Origin: Armatimonadota bacterium
Lineage (GTDB): Bacteria; Armatimonadota; Zipacnadia; Zipacnadales; UBA11051
Assembly (NCBI GenBank): GCA_013178155.1
Contig: JABLXH010000036.1
Location: 1-45,396 of the forward strand
Reading direction: 5' to 3'
Length of the DNA stretch: 45,396 nt
This document shows positions 32,950 to 39,894 of this stretch, piece by piece; within the stretch, counting starts at the first letter, position 1; each line of letters begins with the position of its first letter. The notes under the pieces were generated by a model. That model did not search any database. It was given only the letters and a program-made list of their open reading frames with translations, and was not told the DNA's origin. The translations under genes were made by a program, and so were the position numbers.

Positions 32950-33985
32950 CCCGCGCCGCTACGAGGAAGTGGACCTGCCCATCTTCCGCAACGAGTTTGA
33001 TGCCTTCCTTCCGGCCACCATCTACGACTGTCACGTCCATGTGGCTCTGCCTGAACACCGCGGCCCCGTCACCCGGGAGTGGATCACCTCCGACTGGCCC
33101 AATGAGGTGGACTACCGAATGAGCGTTGAGCAACTGGCCGAGGTGCAGGCCAAGCTGTTCCCCGGGCGTCAGGTCCGCAGTCTTGTCTTCACGATGCCCT
33201 CTCCGAAATACTTCATCGAAGAGGGGAATCGTTACGTCGCGGAAGCCATCCGCGCAGGTGCGGCCGACGGCTTGCTGGTCACGCGCCCCGAATGGTCTCA
33301 GGAGGAGCTACTGCGGCTGCTTCGCGCCGGGTCCTTCGTGGGCTTCAAGCCCTACCCGGGTCTGGTCGGTAGCCGCGCCGATGACATACCGATCGAGGCC
33401 TTCTTCCCCCCCCATCACCAGGAGGTGGCTGACCGACTGCGACTGATCGTCGTGCTGCACATCGGCCGACCGGAGCGCCTGCGGGACCCCAGCAACCTGC
33501 GTGAGATCCGCCAGCTTGCGACCACCCGTCCTGGCATCCAACTGATCATCGCCCATATCGGCCGCGCCTACACCATGACCTACGCCGAGCCAGGCCTTGC
33601 AGCGCTGCACGATGTACCGGGCATCTGCCATGACTTCGCTATGAACCTAAATGCCGACGTGCTGGAACTCGCCCTGCGCGAGGTCGGGCCGGAGCGCCTC
33701 CTGTACGGCAGTGATCTCCCCATCGCGCTGATGCGCGGCGTGCGCGCGCACGAGGGAGACCGCTACATCAACTTCAGCGACGGTGACTATAGCTGGAACA
33801 CACCCGAGCGCCGCAAGACCGCCGAGGAGGAGGCCCGCTATACATTGTACCTCTACGAAGAACTCCGGGCCTTCCGGACCGCCGCCCAACGGGTGGGCCT
33901 GAGTTCTGAGCAGGTGAGCCGGGTCATGGGGGCGAATGCAAAAGAGATGGTTGAGACCGCCAAGCAAGGCCTCAGCCGCCTTTGA
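32930..33985 (+). CDS. Amidohydrolase family protein
   Basis: 351 residues from the ATG at 32930 (GGAGG eight bases upstream, inside the end of the sirtuin gene). The metal ligands are intact: HVH in YDCHVHVALPEH, the His in VVLHIGRP, the His in IIAHIGRAY and the Asp in LYGSDLPIAL. There is no signal peptide. It belongs to the PF04909 group like the two proteins at 8970-10429 but is longer and is the only one of the three with an unmistakable full ligand set. The substrate is not evident. Confidence 0.85.
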   Translation: MPSQLIDPRRYEEVDLPIFRNEFDAFLPATIYDCHVHVALPEHRGPVTREWITSDWPNEVDYRMSVEQLAEVQAKLFPGRQVRSLVFTMPSPKYFIEEGNRYVAEAIRAGAADGLLVTRPEWSQEELLRLLRAGSFVGFKPYPGLVGSRADDIPIEAFFPPHHQEVADRLRLIVVLHIGRPERLRDPSNLREIRQLATTRPGIQLIIAHIGRAYTMTYAEPGLAALHDVPGICHDFAMNLNADVLELALREVGPERLLYGSDLPIALMRGVRAHEGDRYINFSDGDYSWNTPERRKTAEEEARYTLYLYEELRAFRTAAQRVGLSSEQVSRVMGANAKEMVETAKQGLSRL

Positions 33986-34023
33986 CAGCTCGTCAGCAGA
34001 CGGCTTGATGGGGAGTGAGTCCG

Positions 34024-34488
34024 ATGCGTGCCTCGCGCCTTGTGCCCCTAGTCAGCGCTGCCGTCGCACTGGTACTGGCGATCTGTGCCGGCTGTCCAAC
34101 TCGCGGGTCGAAACTGATCGCCAACGAGAGCTCCATCCGCACGGCCCTGCAGGACATCAACAACATCATGTCCGGCTACGTCTCGCTGGCTGAGGGACGC
34201 GACATCGAGATCACTCGGAACAGCATTCTGGTTCCCGTAGCCGTGAACAAGCCCGACGCCACCGAACGCGATCTGGAGCTCATCGGCGAGCGCGTATGCC
34301 AGCACGTGATGGACACTCTCACCGGTCTGGACATCCAGCCCCAGACTGATGGGGTGACCATCGAGATACACCTGCTGCCGCCGGGTGATGCCGCGGCGAC
34401 TGACACAGCGGCGGCGCCGGCTGAACTCGGAACCACCCGTTACGATTGCACCGCCGATGAGATAACGTTCTCCAGGGCGAGCAGCTAG
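34024..34488 (+). CDS. Small exported protein, possible lipoprotein
   Basis: 154 residues from the ATG at 34024 (GGGAG eight bases upstream; the GTG at 34015 is less likely). The signal region ends in LAICAGC with C24 as candidate lipidation site, although a Cys at -3 is not canonical. The mature part is mostly soluble with DIEITRNSILVPVAVNKPDA and a Thr/Ala-rich end. I do not recognise a family. It lies 38 bases after the amidohydrolase and 38 bases before the ceramidase-like gene, same strand. Confidence 0.68.
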   Translation: MRASRLVPLVSAAVALVLAICAGCPTRGSKLIANESSIRTALQDINNIMSGYVSLAEGRDIEITRNSILVPVAVNKPDATERDLELIGERVCQHVMDTLTGLDIQPQTDGVTIEIHLLPPGDAAATDTAAAPAELGTTRYDCTADEITFSRASS

Positions 34489-34526
34489 TCGTCGGGCGCC
34501 CGCAGACAAGATCGCGAGGTCACAGC

Positions 34527-35909
34527 ATGCAGATCGGCTGGGCAGTTGCTGACGTCACCCCAGACGAGCCCGTGATCCTTCGCGGGCAGTTTCATTCCCG
34601 TATCTCGAAATCCGTTCATGACCCGCTTCTGGCCACCGCGCTGGCTCTGGAGACCGAGAACGCCCACGCCATCATCATGTCCTGCGATCGGGTTAGCATT
34701 CCCGGTGCCCTGGAGGCGCGAGTGGCAGACGCGCTCCGTACCGCGCTGCCCGATGTTGACCCGACCAACCTCATCATCAGCGCCACTCACACCCATACAG
34801 CGCCCGAAACCGAAGACGGCGTCTATCCTGACCCGCCGCCCGGAGTGATGGCGCCGACCGACTATGCCGACTTCCTCGTGGAGCGCCTTGCCGCCGCCGC
34901 GATCTCGGCCTGGCGCAACCGGACTGTCGGTGGCGTTAGCTGGGCTTACAGCCATGCCGTCGTGGGCCACAACCGCCGGGTGGTCTACGCCGGCGGCATG
35001 GCGAGGATGTACGGAGAGACCAACCAGCCTGACTTCGACTGTGTGGAGGGCTACGAGGACCACGGGGTGGACATCCTGTTCACCTGGAATCCCCAGAAGG
35101 AGCTGACCGGCATCATCGTCAACCTGGCCTGCCCCTCGCAGGTCACTGAGGGCGAGGAGTACGTCTCCGCAGACTTCTGGCACGAGGTCCGGCAGGAGTT
35201 TGCTCGCCGCTATGGCGCCGATGTCCGCGTCCTGCCCCAGTGTGCCGCGGCCGGCGACCAGTCGCCTCATCTTCTCCTGCACAAGCCGGAGGAAGCGCTC
35301 ATGCGCCAGCGCCGCGGCCTTAGCGAGCGTGAAGAGATTGCGCGGCGGATTGCCAACGCGGTGGCAGACGCGCTGGAGCCGGCCCGCGGGGATATCGCCT
35401 GGGACCCGCCGCTGGCCCACATGGTCCGCGAGGTCAACCTTCCGGTGCGCATGGTGACCCGGGCGGAGTATGACGAGGCGAAGCGTCAGCTTGAGCACTG
35501 GGAGGCCCAGCAGCCGGATCCGGCCAATCTATTCGACACGTCGTACCGTTTCGTGATGCTGCGGCGCTACGGGCGCACGGTCAGCCGCTATGAAACGCAA
35601 AGCGAGGCCATGACCTATCCGGCGCCCGTGCACGTCGTGCGTCTTGGCGATGTCGCCTTTGCCACGAACCCGTTTGAGCTGTTCCTGGACTACGGGCTGC
35701 GCATCAAGGCGCGAAGCCCCGCGACCCAGACCTTCGTGGTGCAACTGGCCGGCACCGGGGCCAATACCGCCTCGGGCTATCTGGCTACTGCCCGGGCCGT
35801 CGCGGCTCGCAGCTACGGAGCCGAAGTGGCCGACAACGTGGTCGGGCCAGAAGGCGGCCAAGTCCTGGTGGACCGGACGGTCGAGATTATCAACGCCCTC
35901 TGGGAGTGA
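34527..35909 (+). CDS. Neutral/alkaline ceramidase-like protein
   Basis: 460 residues. The N-terminal segment (IGWAVADVTPDEPVILRGQ), LIISATHTHTAPETEDG with H88 and H90 (metal-binding His pair), HAVVGHNRRVVYAGG and the late AGTGANTASGYLATARAVA region match the neutral ceramidase (PF04734) family. Bacterial members hydrolyse the N-acyl bond of ceramides, but many remote homologues in environmental bacteria have no known substrate, and the conserved Ser nucleophile cannot be placed with certainty by eye. There is no signal peptide, which argues against a secreted ceramidase. The UroD-like gene follows 39 bases later. Confidence 0.75.
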   Translation: MQIGWAVADVTPDEPVILRGQFHSRISKSVHDPLLATALALETENAHAIIMSCDRVSIPGALEARVADALRTALPDVDPTNLIISATHTHTAPETEDGVYPDPPPGVMAPTDYADFLVERLAAAAISAWRNRTVGGVSWAYSHAVVGHNRRVVYAGGMARMYGETNQPDFDCVEGYEDHGVDILFTWNPQKELTGIIVNLACPSQVTEGEEYVSADFWHEVRQEFARRYGADVRVLPQCAAAGDQSPHLLLHKPEEALMRQRRGLSEREEIARRIANAVADALEPARGDIAWDPPLAHMVREVNLPVRMVTRAEYDEAKRQLEHWEAQQPDPANLFDTSYRFVMLRRYGRTVSRYETQSEAMTYPAPVHVVRLGDVAFATNPFELFLDYGLRIKARSPATQTFVVQLAGTGANTASGYLATARAVAARSYGAEVADNVVGPEGGQVLVDRTVEIINALWE

Positions 35910-35948
35910 ACTCACCTGTCGCCATGATACCAACGTCGGAGGAAGCCG

Positions 35949-37067
35949 ATGACCCACCGTGAACGCTGGCTCAATGTGATGCATTTCAGGCCCGTGGACC
36001 ACGTGCCGGATGAGGAGTTCGGGTACTGGGACGAGACCTTCCCGGTCTGGCATGAGCAGGGCCTGCCCAGGGAGGTTGACAACAACTGGATAGCCGACCA
36101 GTTCTTTGGCTTTGCGCCACGCCGCTACGTGCCGGTCAACCTGGGCCTAATCCCCGGCTTCGAGGGCGGCAAGGTGCTGGAGGAGACCGACGAACACGTC
36201 ATCACTCAGACGGCCGAAGGCATCACCCAGATTACCTTCAAGGGCGGTCACTCTTCCATCCCCCGCTACCTGGAGTTCCCCATCAAGGACTGGGATAGCT
36301 GGAAACGCTTCAAGGAACGCATGGATCCCGATGCGCCGGGCCGCTACCCGGACAACTGGGACGAGATCGTGCCGCAGCTCAACGCTGCTGAAGAGCCAGT
36401 GGTCGTGAGCCTCGGCAGTCTCTTCGGGACGTTCCGCAACTGGGTCGGCTTTGAGAACATCGCGGTCATGTGCATAGACCAGCCCGACCTCATCGAGGAC
36501 ATGGTTGAGACGCACACCAATCTGGTCATCAAGACCCTTGAGCGCGCCGTCCGCGAGGTCCGCATTGACGCCGGGGCCTTCTGGGAGGACATCTGCTTCA
36601 ACCACGGTTGTATCATCTCGCCCACCATGTTCAAGCGTTGGCTTACGCCCTGCTACAAGCGCATCACCGACTTCGTGAAGCAGGCCGGGTGCGATGTCTT
36701 CTATGTGGATTGTGACGGCAACATCATGGACGTGGTCGAAGGCTGGTTGGAAGGCGGCGTCAACTGCATGTTCCCCATCGAGGTGGCGGCCGGCACGAGC
36801 CCCCATGCTCTGCGCGAGAAGTATGGCCACGACGTGCTGATGCTGGGCGGAGTGAACAAGCGCGAGCTGGCCAAAGACCGGGCGGCCATTGACGCCGAGA
36901 TCGAGCGCCTGGTGCCGCTGGTCGAAGACGGGGGCTACATCCCGCATGTGGACCACCGCTGTCCCCCGGACGTCAGTTATGACAACTACCTGTACTACCT
37001 CAAGCGCAAGCGCGAGACCTTCGGCATCCCCGAGCCCGCGCCGTGGGAGGAGCGAAAGGGGCACTGA
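35949..37067 (+). CDS. UroD-like (cobamide methyltransferase-type) protein
   Basis: 372 residues. The start MTHRERWLNVMHFRPVDHVP and the segments WDSWKRFKERMDPDAPGRYP, IDAGAFWEDICFNHGCIISP, VDCDGNIMDVVEGWLEGGVN and VLMLGGVNKRELAKDRAAID fit the uroporphyrinogen decarboxylase superfamily, in the branch that includes MtaA/MtbA/CmuA-type methyltransferases. The His of NHGC and the Asp/Cys near CDVFYVDCDGN are candidate zinc ligands. It is not a haem-synthesis HemE. No corrinoid protein is encoded next to it. Together with the ceramidase-like gene it forms a small cluster, function unknown. Confidence 0.8.
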   Translation: MTHRERWLNVMHFRPVDHVPDEEFGYWDETFPVWHEQGLPREVDNNWIADQFFGFAPRRYVPVNLGLIPGFEGGKVLEETDEHVITQTAEGITQITFKGGHSSIPRYLEFPIKDWDSWKRFKERMDPDAPGRYPDNWDEIVPQLNAAEEPVVVSLGSLFGTFRNWVGFENIAVMCIDQPDLIEDMVETHTNLVIKTLERAVREVRIDAGAFWEDICFNHGCIISPTMFKRWLTPCYKRITDFVKQAGCDVFYVDCDGNIMDVVEGWLEGGVNCMFPIEVAAGTSPHALREKYGHDVLMLGGVNKRELAKDRAAIDAEIERLVPLVEDGGYIPHVDHRCPPDVSYDNYLYYLKRKRETFGIPEPAPWEERKGH

Positions 37068-37154
37068 TGGCCGCAAGTCCCGCTTGAACAAGCCGGGTGG
37101 CCAGACTATACGGTACACGGCTTAGCGCGTAAGCCTGAAGGAGTGAAGCCGATC

Positions 37155-37712
37155 ATGCCGTGGACATGGCTCATACCACTGGCTATACCGGTGCTGCTGG
37201 TGCTTTGGTTCGTCGGCATCTACAACAGCCTGGTGCGCCGACGCGTGCAGGTGCAGAATGCCTGGGCCCAAATCGACGTCCAGCTCAAGCGACGCTATGA
37301 CTTGATCCCGAACCTCATCGAGACTGTGAAAGGTTACATGGCGCACGAGCGCACGGTGCTGGAGAATGTCACCAAGGCTCGCCAGCAGGCCATTGACGTC
37401 TCCGGCGTGGCCGATCAGGCCCAGGCCGAGAACATCCTGACCGGCGCGCTGCGTCAGCTCTTCGCCGTCGCCGAGAACTACCCGGACCTGAAGGCCAACC
37501 AGAACTTCCTGCAACTCCAGGAAGAACTGACCTCCACCGAGAACAAGATTGCCTTCGCCCGGCAGTTCTACAACGACGCGGTTCAGGACTACAACACCGG
37601 GTTGCAGGTGTTTCCATCCAGCCTGGTCGCCTCAATGTTTGGCTTCCGCAGCAAGCCGTTCTTTGAACTGGAGGACGCGGCCCAGCGTGAGGCGCCGCAG
37701 GTGCGCTTCTAG
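37155..37712 (+). CDS. lemA: LemA family protein
   Basis: 185 residues from the ATG at 37155 (AAGGAG about 11 bases upstream; the GTG at 37143 abuts that site). One N-terminal membrane helix (WTWLIPLAIPVLLVLWFV) is followed by the family signature YNSLVRRRVQVQNAWAQIDVQLKRRYDLIPNLIE, split over the helix end, and a long three-helix body with NQNFLQLQEELTSTENKIAF. LemA proteins are membrane-anchored helical bundles whose role is not established; they are very often next to an M48 protease, exactly as here, where an HtpX-type gene follows 17 bases downstream. Confidence 0.95.
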   Translation: MPWTWLIPLAIPVLLVLWFVGIYNSLVRRRVQVQNAWAQIDVQLKRRYDLIPNLIETVKGYMAHERTVLENVTKARQQAIDVSGVADQAQAENILTGALRQLFAVAENYPDLKANQNFLQLQEELTSTENKIAFARQFYNDAVQDYNTGLQVFPSSLVASMFGFRSKPFFELEDAAQREAPQVRF

Positions 37713-37729
37713 CGCCGACGGGGCCTTCC

Positions 37730-39133
37730 ATGCAACGCCACATCCAGTCTAACAAACGCTGGTCGGTCGTCCTGGTGCTTCTCTGTATGGGGCTGCTAGT
37801 GGCCTTCGGCTGGGCATTGGACCTCTACTATGGCTTCCCCTACCATGTCAGCATCCTCATCGCTCTCGGCGTAGCGATCGTCCTGGCCGTGACCGGGTAC
37901 TTTGGTGGTGACGACGTGGTGCTCTCGCTCAGCCGCGCGCGGCCCCTGAGCCACGACGAGAACCCGAGACTCGACAACGTGGTGGAGGAGATGGCTATCG
38001 CCGCCGGCCTGCCCAAGCCGCGAGTGTTTGTCATCGAGGACCCCTCGCCTAACGCCTTCGCAACTGGCCGCAACCCCAGGGAAGCCACTATCGCCGTCAC
38101 GACCGGCCTGCTCACGAAGCTCAACCGCGATGAGCTGCAGGGCGTCATCGCCCATGAGCTGGCGCACGTCCGCAACTACGACACCCTGTTCATGACGCTC
38201 ATAGCCGTCATGGTTGGCACCATCGCCTTGCTCAGCGACGCCATCTGGCGGACACGCTGGCGCGGTCGCGGCGGGCGGGTTGGAGGCCAAGCTCAGGCAC
38301 TCCTGATGCTCGTGGCGCTCGTGCTCATTCTCCTCTCCCCCATCGCGGCCAAACTCATTCAACTCGCGGCCTCGCGGCGGCGGGAGTATCTGGCGGACGC
38401 CTCCGCGGCGCTCATCACTCGCTACCCCGCTGGCCTGGCCTCAGCTCTGCAGAAGATCGCCGCTGACCCCGCGGACCTGGTGTCGGCCAATCGTGCTACG
38501 CAGCACATGTACATCGTCAACCCTCTCCGCCACGAGGGAGGATCATCGCTTTGGTCCACACATCCGCCCATCGAGGAGCGAATTGCGCGACTGCGCAGGA
38601 TGGCGTATCTTGGTGAGGGCGAAGGGGCGAGGGGCCCGCTGACGGCGGAGCCACCCTCAGCGGCACCGCCAGCGGCGACGCCAACGCCGCTCTCCGACGT
38701 TCCTGCCACACCGCCCCTGCCGTTGACCGCGGCTGCAGCCTTGCCGATGACACCGCCTGCACCGAAGACCGCCGACACGAATGCCTGCCCGCGCTGTCAA
38801 GAGCCGCTCGCCAAGGGCCGGACCGCAGGACAAGAGGTGCGAGGGTGCCGCGCATGTGGCGGGATCTTTCTGGGGGAGGCAGCCCTGGCCGACCTGCTGG
38901 CCCGGGCCCCGAAGCGGCTGGCTGACCTCGACCGGCGCTACCCTAACCGGTTGGGCATGGACTGGCAGAACCTTGGCGACAAGACGTGCCCCGTGTGCGG
39001 CACCGCACTCCGAGCCCAGCCTCTGCCCCAGCACCCGCGCACCATCGTGGATCGCTGTCCGCACGGTCACGGGGTATGGTTCGATGATCAGGAAGTGGCC
39101 AGAGTCGCTGACGCCAGGGTGTCCGGCCCTTAG
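37730..39133 (+). CDS. htpX: HtpX-like M48 membrane protease with two C-terminal zinc ribbons
   Basis: 467 residues. Two N-terminal and two central membrane segments; zinc protease motif HELAH (142-146), third ligand E219 in RRREYLADASAA; GSSLWSTHPPIEERIARL ends the HtpX part (~293). After a Pro/Ala linker (300-350) there are two TFIIB-like zinc ribbons: C353, C356, C373 and C376 (CPRC...CRACGG), and C420, C423, C443 with H445/H447 (CPVC...CPHGHGVWF). HtpX degrades misfolded membrane proteins; the added ribbons could bind a partner or nucleic acid. It is paired with lemA. Confidence 0.93.
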   Translation: MQRHIQSNKRWSVVLVLLCMGLLVAFGWALDLYYGFPYHVSILIALGVAIVLAVTGYFGGDDVVLSLSRARPLSHDENPRLDNVVEEMAIAAGLPKPRVFVIEDPSPNAFATGRNPREATIAVTTGLLTKLNRDELQGVIAHELAHVRNYDTLFMTLIAVMVGTIALLSDAIWRTRWRGRGGRVGGQAQALLMLVALVLILLSPIAAKLIQLAASRRREYLADASAALITRYPAGLASALQKIAADPADLVSANRATQHMYIVNPLRHEGGSSLWSTHPPIEERIARLRRMAYLGEGEGARGPLTAEPPSAAPPAATPTPLSDVPATPPLPLTAAAALPMTPPAPKTADTNACPRCQEPLAKGRTAGQEVRGCRACGGIFLGEAALADLLARAPKRLADLDRRYPNRLGMDWQNLGDKTCPVCGTALRAQPLPQHPRTIVDRCPHGHGVWFDDQEVARVADARVSGP

Positions 39134-39232
39134 TGGCCTCCCTCACGCGATGCCACAGGTCACGCTACCCCCGCCCCGCCGGCCACCGCTGGGCCCAGGA
39201 GGGGTCAGCGTAAAGCCAAGAGGGGAATCACG

Positions 39233-39270
39233 ACAGGGAACCGGCGCCGCAATAGCCACCGGTCCCCTGT
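39233..39270. terminator. Imperfect hairpin between convergent genes
   Basis: ACAGGG-A-ACCGG pairs with CCGGT-C-CCCTGT around a 14-base loop, between the htpX stop and the Gly-rich lipoprotein stop. No T-tract on either side, so its use as a terminator is only suggested. Confidence 0.4.
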
Positions 39271-39297
39271 GATACGACTACTCGCGGACCTCGGCCG

Positions 39298-39555
39298 CTA
39301 CAGAACAGGGGGATCGGGCGGCCCGTCGGTCCCGGATCCGCCACCATCGGGCGGAGGCGGTGGGTAGCCGCCGCCATCTGAGCCGCCACTTCCTCCTGAC
39401 CCTCCCGAACCGCCGGGAGGTCCGCCATCGTAGATCCCGGGCTGGTCATCGCCACTACCGCCAGGCGTCAATGCAGGCCCGCTTCCGCCGCATGCCGCTA
39501 GCAGGGTGAGGCAGAAGATCGCCAGTAGGACGGCGGCAAAGATTCGGATGCCCAT
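39298..39555 (-). CDS. Gly-rich small lipoprotein
   Basis: 85 residues. A signal sequence ends in LLAAC (C22), a normal lipobox. The mature part is almost entirely Gly, Pro, Ser and Asp (GGSGGSGGSGG and YPPPPPDGGG) and is clearly disordered. No family is recognised. The bias comes partly from a repetitive GGC/TCC-rich DNA segment. It might be a cell-surface linker protein. A product of chance open frame is possible but the signal sequence argues for a real gene. Confidence 0.6.
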   Translation of the reverse strand: MGIRIFAAVLLAIFCLTLLAACGGSGPALTPGGSGDDQPGIYDGGPPGGSGGSGGSGGSDGGGYPPPPPDGGGSGTDGPPDPPVL

Positions 39556-39894
39556 TGTGTACCTCCGTATTCCACGACGTTAGGGCAAACTGTCTCGTCT
39601 TTTCGACACAACGCCCGCAACACCTTCTTGTGCCCGGGAACCCATCAGTCGCAGTCGGTCCTCCGAGGCAACCTGCTGTGCGTAGCTCGAATGTCTACTC
39701 TGACCCTCGAATCGCCTCCCAGGTTCCGTTCATTTATGCCAAAAAGGGCGCATATTGGCAGTTGACAGTAACTCCTCTATCTCTGTATAATCTCAAGCGC
39801 AAGTCAGACCGGCCCTGTCGGTTCCATTGTACCGCACCGCTCCAGCATCATAGCCCGCGGGACCCAAGCGGTCCCCCGACGAAGAACAACACCC
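39556..39894 (+). other. 339-base non-coding upstream region of the tyrosine kinase
   Basis: This divergent region between the Gly-rich lipoprotein and the kinase is more AT-rich than its surroundings. It carries the kinase promoter at 39762-39791 and an ~100-base leader from about 39798. No gene or known regulatory RNA was recognised in it. Confidence 0.5.
39762..39791 (+). promoter_or_regulatory. Strong promoter of the tyrosine-kinase gene
   Basis: Perfect consensus hexamers TTGACA (39762-39767) and TATAAT (39786-39791) with an 18-base spacer, giving a start near 39798 and a leader of about 100 bases. Confidence 0.85.
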
